Source: Streptococcus ferus DSM 20646 (GTDB lineage: Bacteria; Bacillota; Bacilli; Lactobacillales; Streptococcaceae). From it: a DNA stretch of 64,000 bases. The notes under the pieces are model-generated. The model was not told the DNA's origin, did not search any database, and saw nothing but the letters and a program-made list of their open reading frames with translations. How positions within the stretch are numbered: the first letter of the stretch is position 1; every line of letters starts with the position of its first letter. The stretch spans positions 1-64,000 of the forward strand of contig NZ_AQVD01000007.1 in the NCBI RefSeq assembly GCF_000372425.1. Direction: 5' to 3'. Both the position numbers and the translations under genes were made by a program. Shown in pieces: positions 9,694-18,384 of the stretch.

Positions 9694-9819
9694 GGGTATG
9701 TTTTATAACATTTGAGTTCGAGCTACAACCTTGGAAAAGAAAGCAGATTTCCCCAGAAGTACACTTCATCGTTAAATCTCCTATCTTTACATTGATTGGT
9801 TCACACTCTCACATCTTTC

Positions 9820-10005
9820 TTACCAAGATGCTTTTGTTACGCCAGGAATTTGACCTTTGTAAGCCAATTCACGGAAGCAAACACGGCAAAGTTTAAATTT
9901 GCGGTAGACAGAATGTGGACGGCCACATTTTTCGCAACGAGTGTAAGCTTGCGTAGAGAACTTCGCTGGGCGTTTGTTCTTAGCAATCATAGATTTTTTA
10001 GCCAA
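9820..10005 (-). CDS. rpsN: 30S ribosomal protein S14 type Z
   Basis: 61 residues, the short zinc-binding S14 form. The zinc ligands are in [24 protein letters not shown] (two CxxC pairs). S14 lies in the head of the small subunit. It is 17 bases downstream of rplE, in the position used by firmicutes for the primary S14 gene. Confidence 0.97.
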
Positions 10006-10022
10006 TATATTTACCTCCTAGA

Positions 10023-10565
10023 TTATTTTGCAAAAGGCATTCCAAGGCCTGCAAGCAATTCACGTGATTCTTCATCAGTGTTAGCTGTTGTAACGATAAC
10101 GATATCAAGACCGCGAACCTTATCAACATCATCAAAGCTGATTTCAGGGAAAATCAACTGCTCTTTCACACCAAGTGTATAGTTTCCGCGTCCATCAAAT
10201 GAACGTGTTGGAACACCGTGGAAGTCACGGACACGAGGAAGTGAAACTGAAACCAATTTGTCTAAGAACTCATACATACGCTCACCGCGAAGAGTTACTT
10301 TCGCACCGATGGCTACCCCTTCACGAAGACGGAAGCCGGCGATTGATTTCTTAGCTTTTGTAATAAGTGGTTTTTGTCCTGAAATAAGTGCCAACTCAGC
10401 AGCAGCTTTTTCAAGGTTTTTTGCATTTGACACAGCATCACCAACACCCATGTTAAGAACAATTTTCTCAACTTTTGGCACAGCCATAACGGATGGGTAA
10501 TTAAATTTTTCTGTCAATGCAGGAACTACTTCTTTAAGGTATTTTTCTTTTAAGCGATTTGCCAT
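10023..10565 (-). CDS. rplE: 50S ribosomal protein L5
   Basis: 180 residues with the [21 protein letters not shown] start, the conserved [14 protein letters not shown] segment and the central [17 protein letters not shown] motif. L5 binds 5S rRNA and contacts the P-site tRNA. It is preceded by rplX with a 23-base spacer and an AAAGGAGAAG SD. Confidence 0.98.
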   Translation of the reverse strand: MANRLKEKYLKEVVPALTEKFNYPSVMAVPKVEKIVLNMGVGDAVSNAKNLEKAAAELALISGQKPLITKAKKSIAGFRLREGVAIGAKVTLRGERMYEFLDKLVSVSLPRVRDFHGVPTRSFDGRGNYTLGVKEQLIFPEISFDDVDKVRGLDIVIVTTANTDEESRELLAGLGMPFAK

Positions 10566-10588
10566 GTTACTTCTCCTTTCCTTCGTGA

Positions 10589-10894
10589 TTAATCAAGCAC
10601 TTCGCCTGATTTTTTGCTGTAACGAACTTTTTTGCCGTCTACAACTTTGTAACCAACACGTCCAGCAACACCGTTTTTGTCCAAAACTTGAACATTCGAT
10701 GCGTGGATTGGCGCTTCTTTTTCCACGATAGCACCTTGAGGGTTTTCGTTATTTGGTTTTTGATGTTTTTTGATGATGTTAACACCTTCAACAACAACCT
10801 TGTTAACTTTTGGAAGTGCAGCAAGGACAGTAGCTTCAACGCCTTTATCTTTGCCGGTAATAACGCGAACTTTATCGCCTTTTTTTACAAACAT
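10589..10894 (-). CDS. rplX: 50S ribosomal protein L24
   Basis: 101 residues with the N-terminal KOW motif ([15 protein letters not shown]) typical of L24, one of the two assembly initiators of the large subunit. The [21 protein letters not shown] segment is the conserved middle part. It lies between rplN and rplE. The spacer to rplN (10895-10964) contains an imperfect GGGCACCCTGATGAATTCAG hairpin. Confidence 0.98.
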   Translation of the reverse strand: MFVKKGDKVRVITGKDKGVEATVLAALPKVNKVVVEGVNIIKKHQKPNNENPQGAIVEKEAPIHASNVQVLDKNGVAGRVGYKVVDGKKVRYSKKSGEVLD

Positions 10895-10964
10895 TAAGAT
10901 TTTCTCCTATATATTTCTTACGCCCACAAGGGCACCCTGATGAATTCAGGGGACTGAGTTTGTT

Positions 10965-11333
10965 TTAGAGTACTTCTGGTGCCAGTGACACAATCTTCAT
11001 GAAGTTGCCTTCACGCAATTCCCGTGCAACAGGGCCAAAAATACGAGTTCCGCGTGGTGTTTTATCATCACGGATAATAACAGCTGCATTCTCGTCAAAT
11101 TTGATGTATGAACCATCTGGACGACGAGCACCTGATTTAGTACGAACGATAACCGCTTTAACAACGTCACCTTTTTTAACCGCACCACCAGGAGTAGCTT
11201 GTTTTACTGATGCAACAATAATATCGCCGATGTTAGCGAATTTGCGTCCTGAACCACCAAGAACTTTAATGGTCAAGATTTCACGAGCGCCACTGTTGTC
11301 AGCAACTTTCAAACGTGTTTCTGTTTGAATCAT
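10965..11333 (-). CDS. rplN: 50S ribosomal protein L14
   Basis: 122 residues ([20 protein letters not shown]...), the universal length. L14 forms bridge B8 to 16S rRNA helix 14 and lies beside L19. Conserved [20 protein letters not shown] and [13 protein letters not shown] segments are present. It is 24 bases downstream of rpsQ in the spc operon. Confidence 0.99.
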   Translation of the reverse strand: MIQTETRLKVADNSGAREILTIKVLGGSGRKFANIGDIIVASVKQATPGGAVKKGDVVKAVIVRTKSGARRPDGSYIKFDENAAVIIRDDKTPRGTRIFGPVARELREGNFMKIVSLAPEVL

Positions 11334-11357
11334 ATCAGTTTTCTCCTTTCAGGTTTA

Positions 11358-11618
11358 TTAAATAATAACAGCTTTTTCCACAACTTCTACAAGACGGAAA
11401 TGTTTTGTAGCAGATAGCGGACGTGTTTCCATGATACGAACTTTATCGCCTTCTTTAGCGATATTATTTTCATCATGTGCTTTGTATTTTTTAGAGTAGT
11501 TAATACGTTTACCATAGACTGGGTGGTTACGTTTCGTTTCAACTACAACAGTGATTGTTTTATCCATTTTGTCAGAAACAACACGTCCAACAAGGGTTCT
11601 ACGTTGATTACGTTCCAT
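11358..11618 (-). CDS. rpsQ: 30S ribosomal protein S17
   Basis: 86 residues with an OB-fold: [18 protein letters not shown] at the start and the conserved [20 protein letters not shown] segment. S17 is a primary 16S rRNA-binding assembly protein. It follows rpmC by 24 bases, with an AAAGGAG SD. Confidence 0.98.
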   Translation of the reverse strand: MERNQRRTLVGRVVSDKMDKTITVVVETKRNHPVYGKRINYSKKYKAHDENNIAKEGDKVRIMETRPLSATKHFRLVEVVEKAVII

Positions 11619-11642
11619 TTAGATTTCTCCTTTCCCAATCTA

Positions 11643-11849
11643 TTATTTCGTTTCAGTTTGCACTGTCTTGATACGTGCAATTTGTTTTTTCACTTCGTTC
11701 AAACGAGCAGTTTGATCAAGTTGCCCTGCTGCAGCTTGAAAGCGAAGATCAAAGAGTTCTTTCTTCAATTCGCTTTCCTTTTTAGCAAGTTCTTCTTGAG
11801 ATAATCCACGAAGCTCTTTAACAAAATCTTTAATTTCTTGAAGTTTCAT
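11643..11849 (-). CDS. rpmC: 50S ribosomal protein L29
   Basis: 68 residues forming two helices ([28 protein letters not shown]...). L29 borders the nascent-chain exit and with L23 forms the docking site for the signal recognition particle and trigger factor. It lies nine bases after rplP, so the two are probably translationally linked. Confidence 0.98.
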   Translation of the reverse strand: MKLQEIKDFVKELRGLSQEELAKKESELKKELFDLRFQAAAGQLDQTARLNEVKKQIARIKTVQTETK

Positions 11850-11858
11850 GTTCTCTCC

Positions 11859-12272
11859 TTATTCTGCTTCACGTTTCACGAACTTAGTTTTAACCGGCAG
11901 TTTGTGACTTGCAAGGCGAAGCGCTTCACGTGCAACTTCTTCTGATACTCCAGCAATTTCAAACATGACTTTGCCACGTTTTACTGGAGCAACCCAACCT
12001 TCAGGAGCACCTTTACCAGATCCCATACGTACACCGATAGCTTTAGCGGTGTATGATTTGTGAGGGAAGATTTTAATCCAAACCTTACCACCACGTTTCA
12101 TATAACGGGTCATGGCAATACGAGCCGCCTCAATTTGGCGGTTGGTAATCCAGTGACTAGTGGTAGCTTGGAGACCGTATTCACCAAAAGCAACTTCTTT
12201 GCCGCCTTTAGCTTCACCGCGCATTTTCCCACGGAATTCGCGACGGTGTTTCACACGTTTAGGTACTAACAT
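11859..12272 (-). CDS. rplP: 50S ribosomal protein L16
   Basis: 137 residues ([20 protein letters not shown]...) with conserved [21 protein letters not shown]-like and [18 protein letters not shown] segments. L16 helps position A-site tRNA and is needed late in 50S assembly. The start lies three bases after the rpsC stop. Confidence 0.98.
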   Translation of the reverse strand: MLVPKRVKHRREFRGKMRGEAKGGKEVAFGEYGLQATTSHWITNRQIEAARIAMTRYMKRGGKVWIKIFPHKSYTAKAIGVRMGSGKGAPEGWVAPVKRGKVMFEIAGVSEEVAREALRLASHKLPVKTKFVKREAE

Positions 12273-12275
12273 TTG

Positions 12276-12932
12276 TTATTTACCTCCCTTAGCTGTATTT
12301 TTACGAGCTGGAAGAACTTCACCGCGGTAGATCCAAACTTTAACACCAAGTTTACCGTAAGTGGTATCAGCTTCTTCCCAAGCGTAGTCGATATCAGCAC
12401 GAAGTGTGTGGAGTGGAACAGTTCCTTCTGAGTAACCTTCTGCACGGGCAATATCAGCACCATTCAGACGACCAGATACCTGAGTTTTGATCCCTTTAGC
12501 TCCTGCACGCATTGTACGTTGGATCGCTTGTTTTTGAGCACGACGGAAAGCAACACGTTGCTCTAACTGACGAGCAATGTTTTCACCAACCAAGTGAGCA
12601 TCAAGATCAGGTGATTTGATTTCAACAATGTTGATGTGTACTTGTTTTCCAGTTAATTTGTTTAATTTTGCACGAAGGGCATCAACGTTTGCACCACCCT
12701 TACCAATAACCATACCTGGTTTTGCTGTGTGAAGAGAAACGTTTACCTTGTTTACTGCACGTTCGATTTCAATGGTTGAAACCGCTGCGTCAGCCAATTC
12801 TTTTTGAATGAATTTACGGATTGCAAGATCTTCATGAAGGTAATCCGCGTATTCTTTTTCAGCATACCATTTCGCATCCCAATCACGAATGATTCCGACA
12901 CGCATACCAATTGGATGTACTTTTTGACCCAC
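12276..12932 (-). CDS. rpsC: 30S ribosomal protein S3
   Basis: 218 residues. An N-terminal KH domain carries the [15 protein letters not shown] loop, and the C-terminal domain contains [18 protein letters not shown]3 lines the mRNA entry channel with S4 and S5. It is 12 bases downstream of rplV with an AGGAGG SD. Confidence 0.98.
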   Translation of the reverse strand: MGQKVHPIGMRVGIIRDWDAKWYAEKEYADYLHEDLAIRKFIQKELADAAVSTIEIERAVNKVNVSLHTAKPGMVIGKGGANVDALRAKLNKLTGKQVHINIVEIKSPDLDAHLVGENIARQLEQRVAFRRAQKQAIQRTMRAGAKGIKTQVSGRLNGADIARAEGYSEGTVPLHTLRADIDYAWEEADTTYGKLGVKVWIYRGEVLPARKNTAKGGK

Positions 12933-12944
12933 GATTTTACCTCC

Positions 12945-13289
12945 TTATTTTTCTTCTACAACCACTGTGACGTGAGTTGTCCGTTTGTTAATTGGTGAAG
13001 CTGACCCTTTCGCACGCGGACGGAAACGTTTCATAGTTGGTCCTTCATTGGCGAATGTTTCAGATACTACCAAGTTAGCTTTTTCCAAACCAAAGTTGTT
13101 TTCAGCATTTGCGATTGCTGAGTTGAGAGTTTTCTCAACTACACGGGCAGCTTTGTTTGGAGTGAATTTCAAGATTGCGATTGCATCAGCAACGTTTTTT
13201 CCACGAATAAGATCAAGCACAAGACGTGTTTTACGAGGTGAAACACGGACTGTACGAGCCATTGCTTTAGCTGAAGTAATTTCTGCCAT
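12945..13289 (-). CDS. rplV: 50S ribosomal protein L22
   Basis: 114 residues with the conserved [17 protein letters not shown] segment and the long beta-hairpin ([19 protein letters not shown]) that lines the exit tunnel and can carry macrolide-resistance mutations. This copy has the ordinary hairpin sequence. It lies 15 bases after rpsS. Confidence 0.98.
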   Translation of the reverse strand: MAEITSAKAMARTVRVSPRKTRLVLDLIRGKNVADAIAILKFTPNKAARVVEKTLNSAIANAENNFGLEKANLVVSETFANEGPTMKRFRPRAKGSASPINKRTTHVTVVVEEK

Positions 13290-13304
13290 TGTGTCCTCCT
13301 CCTA

Positions 13305-13583
13305 TTAACGACGTGTTTTCTTATCGTCAGCTGCGTGACCTTTATAGGTACGTGTTGGTGCGAATTCACCAAGCTTGTGACCTACCATGTCTTCCTGAAT
13401 GTAGACAGGAACATGTTTGCGACCATCGTAAACTGCGATAGTGTACCCGATGAAACTTGGGAAAATCGTTGAACGACGTGACCAAGTTTTGATAACTTTT
13501 TTCTTTTCGTCATTGGCCTGAGCTTCAACTTTTTTCATCAAATGCTCATCGACGAAAGGCCCTTTTTTAAGACTGCGTCCCAT
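13305..13583 (-). CDS. rpsS: 30S ribosomal protein S19
   Basis: 92 residues starting [15 protein letters not shown], with the conserved [16 protein letters not shown] segment. S19 binds the head of 16S rRNA with S13. The frame stays open 50 codons upstream, but that sequence belongs to the repeat-filled gap. The ATG at 13581-13583 has a proper SD (AAAGGAG) and gives the family length. Confidence 0.98.
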
Positions 13584-13609
13584 TTTAGTGTTTTCTCCTT
13601 TAAAATATG

Positions 13610-13901
13610 TACCACAGCGGCTTGGGAGCAAGATAAAACCACAGCTGACCAGTTCATCACCCTGTCTCTGCACAGTTGACCAAGAGTTTCTTGTAGCTTT
13701 CCTACAGGAAACGTCAATCAACCACTGTGCCATTCAACAGTGATAACTGACTAGTAAACGGAATTTCAAATCCTGACTTACCCTACCGAGTTGGCGGATC
13801 TAAGCTAATAACCTGCAGCCATAGACACCAGAATGGTTGTCATGACCGAGGCATTCCGACAAAGTTTCGTAACGAGGTGACAGAAACTTCTGTTCAGTCG
13901 C
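13610..13901. repeat. Repeat-containing gap between rplB and rpsS
   Basis: No gene is seen in the 318-base gap 13584-13901. Positions about 13671-13740 (GCACAGTTGACCAAG ... AATCAACCACTGTGCCA...CAACAGTG) resemble the core of the inverted-repeat-bounded element at 49103-49241 (GCACAGTTGATTAGG ... AATCAACCACTGCGTCA...ACTGTTG). A further hairpin AAGTTTC/GAAACTT lies at 13862-13889. The copy is diverged and lacks the GGGACAAAAATC termini. Confidence 0.5.
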
Positions 13902-14735
13902 CTATTTTTCGTTACGGCGACGTACGATCAGTTTGTCAGTTCTAGCTTTTTTGTTACGTGTTTTAAGACCAAGCGCTGGTTTACCCCATGGAGTAGATGG
14001 CGCTTTACGTCCGACTGGCGCTTTACCTTCACCACCACCGTGTGGGTGATCGTTAGGGTTCATTACAGAACCACGAACGGTTGGGCGGATGCCCTTCCAA
14101 CGATTACGTCCTGCTTTACCGATATTGACAAGTCCATGCTGTTCATTTCCGACAACACCGACTGTTGCGCGGCAAGTTCCCAAAATCATACGAACCTCAC
14201 CTGATTGAAGACGAACAAGAACATATTTGCCTTCTTGACCAAGAACCTGTGCAGAAGCTCCTGCAGCACGAACCAACTCCGCACCTTTTCCAGGTTTAAG
14301 CTCAATATTGTGGATAACGGTACCGACCGGAATGTTTGCAAGCGGCAGAGCGTTTCCAACTTTGATATCCGCATCTGGGCCAGAAACAATGCGCTGACCA
14401 ACTTCAATGCCTTTCGGAGCAATGATGTAAGCCTTAACACCATCAGTATAGTGTACTAATGCAATATTTGCTGAACGGTTTGGATCATATTCGATTGTTT
14501 TAACAACTGCTTCAACGCCATCTTTATTACGTTTGAAATCAATCAAACGGTAGTGGCGTTTGTGTCCACCACCTTGGTGGCGAACAGTGATACGACCGTT
14601 GTTGTTACGACCAGCTTTGTTTTTAAGCGAAACAAGCAATGATTTCTCAGGAGTGCTTGTCGTGATTTCAGCAAAATCCAAAGAAGTCATGTTACGACGG
14701 CCATTTGTCGTTGGTTTATAAACTTTAATACCCAC
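13902..14735 (-). CDS. rplB: 50S ribosomal protein L2
   Basis: 277 residues with the L2 OB-fold and SH3-like domains. The conserved [20 protein letters not shown] segment carries the histidine near the peptidyl-transferase centre. L2 is required for subunit joining and peptidyl transfer. It lies 17 bases after rplW. Confidence 0.99.
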   Translation of the reverse strand: MGIKVYKPTTNGRRNMTSLDFAEITTSTPEKSLLVSLKNKAGRNNNGRITVRHQGGGHKRHYRLIDFKRNKDGVEAVVKTIEYDPNRSANIALVHYTDGVKAYIIAPKGIEVGQRIVSGPDADIKVGNALPLANIPVGTVIHNIELKPGKGAELVRAAGASAQVLGQEGKYVLVRLQSGEVRMILGTCRATVGVVGNEQHGLVNIGKAGRNRWKGIRPTVRGSVMNPNDHPHGGGEGKAPVGRKAPSTPWGKPALGLKTRNKKARTDKLIVRRRNEK

Positions 14736-14752
14736 CTTAATTCCTCCTTAGA

Positions 14753-15052
14753 TTATTCTGCTTCGGCAGCCGCAAACAACTCGATGTCTTTAGAATCAGC
14801 TGTAAGCGTGATGATAGCTTTTTTTGTTTTGCTTGTGAAACCTGTATAACGGCCAACACGTTTTGATTTTGGTTTGACAGTTACAGTACGAACACTGGCA
14901 ACTTTAACGCCTTCAAAAGCTGCTTCGATAGCTTGCTTGATCAAAAGCTTGTGTGCACGAGTGTCCACTTCAAATGTGTATTTACCAGCCTCAAGAGCGT
15001 GCATTGACTTTTCAGTAATAACAGGTTTTTTGATTACGTCGTACAAATTCAT
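14753..15052 (-). CDS. rplW: 50S ribosomal protein L23
   Basis: 99 residues ([20 protein letters not shown]...). L23 sits at the tunnel exit and recruits trigger factor and SRP. The [18 protein letters not shown] and [20 protein letters not shown] segments are conserved. Its ATG overlaps the rplD stop by one base (TAATG), indicating translational coupling. Confidence 0.98.
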   Translation of the reverse strand: MNLYDVIKKPVITEKSMHALEAGKYTFEVDTRAHKLLIKQAIEAAFEGVKVASVRTVTVKPKSKRVGRYTGFTSKTKKAIITLTADSKDIELFAAAEAE

Positions 15053-15675
15053 TATGCAAGAACCTCCTCGATAGTAGAGATTGCTTCTTTTGTAACAAGA
15101 AGTTTGTCGCTGTTTACGATATCAAGAACACTTGCTGTAGCTGCTGTTGCAACTGTTACATTTGGAAGGTTACGAGCTGATAATTCAGCGAATGTGTTTC
15201 CTTCTTCAAGAATGACAAGTACTTTTGAATCAATGCTGAGGGCAGCAAGTACTGCCGCAAATTCAGCAGTTTTAGGCGCCTCAAATGAAAGAGCATCAAC
15301 AGCAATCAGCTTTTCGTCAGCAACTTTTGCTGAGTAAACTGATTTTAATGCAAGGCGACGAACTTTTTGCGGAAGCTTGTAGCCGTACGAACGCGGAGTT
15401 GGACCAAAGACCACACCGCCGCCACGCCACTGTGGTGAGCGAATAGAACCTTGACGCGCACGCCCAGTTCCTTTTTGACGCCACGGTTTGCGACCGCCGC
15501 CAGCTACTGCTGAACGATTTTTAACAGCGTGAGTTCCTTGACGAAGGCTAGCACGTTGGCTGATGACAACATCAAAGACAGATGATTCATTTGGCTCAAT
15601 ACCGAAGACAGCGTCGTTAAGTTCAACTGAGCTAACTTCTTTACCAGTTTGGTCAAATAGTTTTACGTTTGCCAT
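15052..15675 (-). CDS. rplD: 50S ribosomal protein L4
   Basis: 207 residues. The tunnel loop [20 protein letters not shown] is conserved. L4 initiates 50S assembly, and in Gram-negatives it also represses the S10 operon. The S10-operon position after rplC is retained, with a 24-base spacer and an AAAGGGG SD. Confidence 0.98.
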   Translation of the reverse strand: MANVKLFDQTGKEVSSVELNDAVFGIEPNESSVFDVVISQRASLRQGTHAVKNRSAVAGGGRKPWRQKGTGRARQGSIRSPQWRGGGVVFGPTPRSYGYKLPQKVRRLALKSVYSAKVADEKLIAVDALSFEAPKTAEFAAVLAALSIDSKVLVILEEGNTFAELSARNLPNVTVATAATASVLDIVNSDKLLVTKEAISTIEEVLA

Positions 15676-15699
15676 GTTAACTGATTTCCCCTTTCTTTA

Positions 15700-16326
15700 T
15701 TATTTAGCAGCCTTAACTGCTGATTTGATGGTGATAAGAGATTTCTTAGCACCCGGAACATTACCTTTAATTAAAATAACGTTCTTTTCCGGTACAACTT
15801 GAACAACTTCAAGATTTTGGATAGTCACTCGGTTGCCGCCCATGCGCCCTGCTAAACGTTTGTTCTTGAAGACACGATTAGGTGCAACAGGACCCATTGA
15901 ACCAGGGCGACGGTGGTAACGAGAACCGTGAGCCATTGGCCCGCGTGATTGCCCGTGACGCTTAATAACACCTTGGAAACCTTTACCTTTGGTTGTTCCA
16001 GTTACATCGACAACATCTCCAGCTTGGAAAGTGTCAACAGTAATTTCTGAACCGACTTCTAAGCCTTCAATGTTTTTGAATTCACGAATGAAGCGCTTAG
16101 GAGCCGTATTAGCTTTTGCTACATGGCCTTTGGCAGGTTTGTTACTCAATACTTCGCGTTTGTCATCAAAACCAACTTGAACAGCTTCATAGCCGTCGGT
16201 TTCAACAGTTTTCACTTGAAGAACAACATTTGGCGTTGCTTCGATGACTGTCACAGGAATAAATTCACCAGCTTCAGTGAAGATTTGAGTCATTCCCACT
16301 TTTTTCCCTAAGATTCCTTTTGTCAT
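15700..16326 (-). CDS. rplC: 50S ribosomal protein L3
   Basis: 208 residues with the conserved [20 protein letters not shown] loop that reaches the peptidyl-transferase centre, and [16 protein letters not shown] at the start. It is separated from rpsJ by a 219-base repeat-containing spacer instead of the few bases common in this operon. Confidence 0.98.
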   Translation of the reverse strand: MTKGILGKKVGMTQIFTEAGEFIPVTVIEATPNVVLQVKTVETDGYEAVQVGFDDKREVLSNKPAKGHVAKANTAPKRFIREFKNIEGLEVGSEITVDTFQAGDVVDVTGTTKGKGFQGVIKRHGQSRGPMAHGSRYHRRPGSMGPVAPNRVFKNKRLAGRMGGNRVTIQNLEVVQVVPEKNVILIKGNVPGAKKSLITIKSAVKAAK

Positions 16327-16355
16327 GAGAAAATATTTCCTTTACTTTATGATTT

Positions 16356-16420
16356 AAAAAGTTTTTTATGAGCGTTTTTTATGCTCAAAAAAGTTTTTAA
16401 CGAGCGTTTTTCATGCTCAA
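16356..16420 (-). repeat. Tandem hairpin repeat (2 copies, about 32 bp)
   Basis: Two adjacent near-copies of AAAAAGTTTTTTATGAGCG followed by TTTTTTATGCTCAA are seen. Each can fold through GAGC/GCTC. Copy 2 differs at a few positions (AACGAGCG, TTCATGCTC). They lie directly upstream of rplC in the rpsJ-rplC spacer. They could act as weak attenuators or be replication-slippage products. Confidence 0.6.
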
Positions 16421-16430
16421 GGTAAGATGC

Positions 16431-16535
16431 AGAAGGCGTCACACTCTCAGCAAAAACAGGAAATCTGACGAAGAAACATTTGTTTCTAGGAAGATTTATC
16501 ATTTTTGCACAGAGTTTAGCCTGTGCTCAATTAGG
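16431..16535 (-). repeat. Structured repeat element B (rpsJ-rplC gap)
   Basis: AAATCT (16461-16466) pairs with AGATTT (16492-16497), enclosing AGAAACA/TGTTTCT (16472-16478, 16481-16487). GCACAG (16507-16512) pairs with CTGTGC (16521-16526), with loop AGTTTAGC. Layout, spacing and unpaired bases (CTGACGAA, AAGGA/TAGGA, TTTAGC) match element A at 8929-8994, while stem bases differ in compensating fashion. It lies in the transcribed spacer of the S10 operon. Confidence 0.7.
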
Positions 16536-16545
16536 CGAAATCAGA

Positions 16546-16854
16546 TTAAAGTTTGATTTCTACGTTTACACCACTTGGCAAATCAAGCTTCATCAATGCA
16601 TCAACCGTTTTTTGCGTTGGATTCACAATATCAATGAGACGTTTGTGGGTACGCATTTCAAACTGTTCGCGTGAATCTTTGTATTTGTGAGTCGCACGAA
16701 TGATTGTGTAAAGGCTGCGTTCAGTTGGAAGCGGTACTGGACCTGCTACTGTCGCACCTGTACGGGTTGCTGTTTCAACGATTTTTTCTGCCGCTGTATC
16801 AAGTGTACGGTGTTCGTATGCTTTCAAACGGATACGGATTTTTTTGTTTGCCAT
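16546..16854 (-). CDS. rpsJ: 30S ribosomal protein S10
   Basis: 102 residues ([19 protein letters not shown]...) with the conserved [35 protein letters not shown] region. S10 (NusE) is both a head protein and, with NusB, an antitermination factor. It is the first gene of the S10 operon, with a GGAGAAAAG SD, a roughly 125-base structured leader and a promoter upstream. Confidence 0.99.
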
Positions 16855-16980
16855 CTTTTCTCCTCTCGTCTATTTAAGATAATAGGCTAGCTCCACAAGA
16901 AAACCGACAGGCGATTGCGTGGCAATGCAACCGAGCGTGTCGCAACCTCTTGCATCAAAGCTAAGGCTGTTTTTTACAGC
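16855..16980 (-). promoter_or_regulatory. S10 operon leader
   Basis: The untranslated leader between the promoter at 16989-17017 and rpsJ contains several pairing segments (for example GATGCAAGAGGTTGC with GGTTGCATTGCC, and GCGTGGCAA/TTGC-type pairs). Firmicute S10 operons are known to have ribosomal-protein leaders. Whether this one binds L4 or another protein cannot be told from sequence alone. Confidence 0.45.
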
Positions 16981-16988
16981 ACTAGAAC

Positions 16989-17017
16989 ATAATAACAGAT
17001 TTGACAAGGCTTTGCAA
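16989..17017 (-). promoter_or_regulatory. S10 operon promoter
   Basis: On the minus strand, TTGCAA (17012-17017) and TATTAT (16989-16994) are spaced by 17 bases and drive the whole rpsJ to rplQ cluster. No other strong promoter is evident before rpsJ. Confidence 0.6.
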
Positions 17018-17040
17018 GGGGTTTTTGCCTATTTTCCATA

Positions 17041-17070
17041 AAAAAACCAAAATCTTTGATTTTGGTTTTT
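17041..17070 (-). terminator. Terminator after the MATE gene
   Basis: AAAACCAAAATC-TTT-GATTTTGGTTTT is a perfect stem flanked by A- and T-runs, so it works in both directions. It lies 10 bases beyond the MATE stop codon. Confidence 0.85.
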
Positions 17071-17079
17071 AGGGTAAGT

Positions 17080-18375
17080 TTATCCAATATAGCGTCGGTA
17101 CCTTTTATATAGGAAGAAATGTCTAAAAAGATTGTCTAGAACGGTTGCCATCCAAACGCCTGAAAGCCCTAGCTGAAGACTTATCCCTAAGAGATAACCA
17201 ATCAAAACACGAATCAGCCACATCCCTATGCTGGTCGTGTAAAAAGGAAGCTTTGCATTTCCCAGTCCCTGCCAAATGGCTGTATAAACAAGCGTGCCTG
17301 CTGTAACAGGCGTTCCTAAAAAGGAAAATAACAGTACTGTTTGGCTGGCCTGGAGTGCTGATGTATTATCCGTGAAGAGGCGCCCCAAAACTGGGCCTAG
17401 CAGCAGAATAAATCCTGCCAGGACTCCCATAGAAAGCACAGCGATCAGGTAGATTTCGCGCTCAACTTGCCTGATTTGATCGATTTTAGCCTGTCCTAAA
17501 TAATGGGCTGTTAGAACAACAGCCGCCGTAGACAGACCCAATCCCGGCATATAATTGAACTGTGTCAAGGTCTCCCCAATAGCATTCCCTGCGACCACTT
17601 TAGTCCCGAAAGTGACGATTAAAGCAACAATAACAAGGTCTCCTGCCCGCATCATCAGGCGCTCCAAGGAAGCAGGCAGGGCAAGCCGGAGCAAATCCCT
17701 GTCAATAGCCAGATGAAATTGCCAGTCCCAGACCTTTAATTTTAGCTGTTTGGCTAATATCAGAGTACCGATGGCACGTGATAAAACTGTCGCTGCTGCC
17801 ACACCCTCCACGCCCCAGTTAAATAGAAAAATGGCTAGAGTTGACAATAGCGCATTAAGCAGGTTACTGACTAGGCTGACATACATCGGCAGGCGTACCC
17901 TGCCTCGAGCTCGCAGCAAACTTCCTAAACTGGTCATGAGGCCGAGAAAAAGAACGCCGCCTCCGACAAGTGCCAAGTAACGCCCCCCTATCTCACTAAC
18001 GCTGTTTTGTGTTCCTAGTAACTTTAATAAAGTTGTCCCCCAGACTACTGAGATTACCCCTAAGATCAAACTAAGGATGATCGTCAGGCTGAGAGCATCA
18101 TTTTGATAGCCTTGATAAGCCGACTGATCTTTCTGCGCTAGGCTCTTTGCGACTATACTCGTAATAGCTGACCCAATAGCAATGAAAAGGGCCTGATAGA
18201 TTGTGATGATATTATTGGCAACGGCCACACCTGACACAGCACTGAGACCAAGCTGAGCAACTAAGTAATTGTCAACAAGGCCCATTAGCATTTGCAAAAG
18301 GTTTTCTCCCATGGCAGGCAGGGCAATATTTAAAATCTGTTTCTGATGTTTCATATCAAATAGAAAAAGAACCAA
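17080..18375 (-). CDS. MATE family multidrug/Na+ efflux protein
   Basis: About 431 residues with roughly twelve membrane segments arranged as two related halves (for example GENLLQMLMGLVDNYLVAQLG near the start and ASLERLMMRAGDLVIVALIV near residue 240), as in MATE exporters that expel organic cations or other drugs in exchange for Na+ or H+. The substrate is unknown. The TTG start shown has an AAAGGA SD nine bases after thrC. An ATG eight codons later (18352-18354) is possible but lacks an SD. It is probably co-transcribed with thrC. Confidence 0.85.
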   Translation of the reverse strand: MVLFLFDMKHQKQILNIALPAMGENLLQMLMGLVDNYLVAQLGLSAVSGVAVANNIITIYQALFIAIGSAITSIVAKSLAQKDQSAYQGYQNDALSLTIILSLILGVISVVWGTTLLKLLGTQNSVSEIGGRYLALVGGGVLFLGLMTSLGSLLRARGRVRLPMYVSLVSNLLNALLSTLAIFLFNWGVEGVAAATVLSRAIGTLILAKQLKLKVWDWQFHLAIDRDLLRLALPASLERLMMRAGDLVIVALIVTFGTKVVAGNAIGETLTQFNYMPGLGLSTAAVVLTAHYLGQAKIDQIRQVEREIYLIAVLSMGVLAGFILLLGPVLGRLFTDNTSALQASQTVLLFSFLGTPVTAGTLVYTAIWQGLGNAKLPFYTTSIGMWLIRVLIGYLLGISLQLGLSGVWMATVLDNLFRHFFLYKRYRRYIG

Positions 18376-18384
18376 CCGGTCCTT

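Noticed and set aside
13584-13733. N-terminal extension of rpsS by 50 codons
   Set aside because: The extension covers repeat sequence, and the internal ATG at 13583 has the SD and the exact family length.
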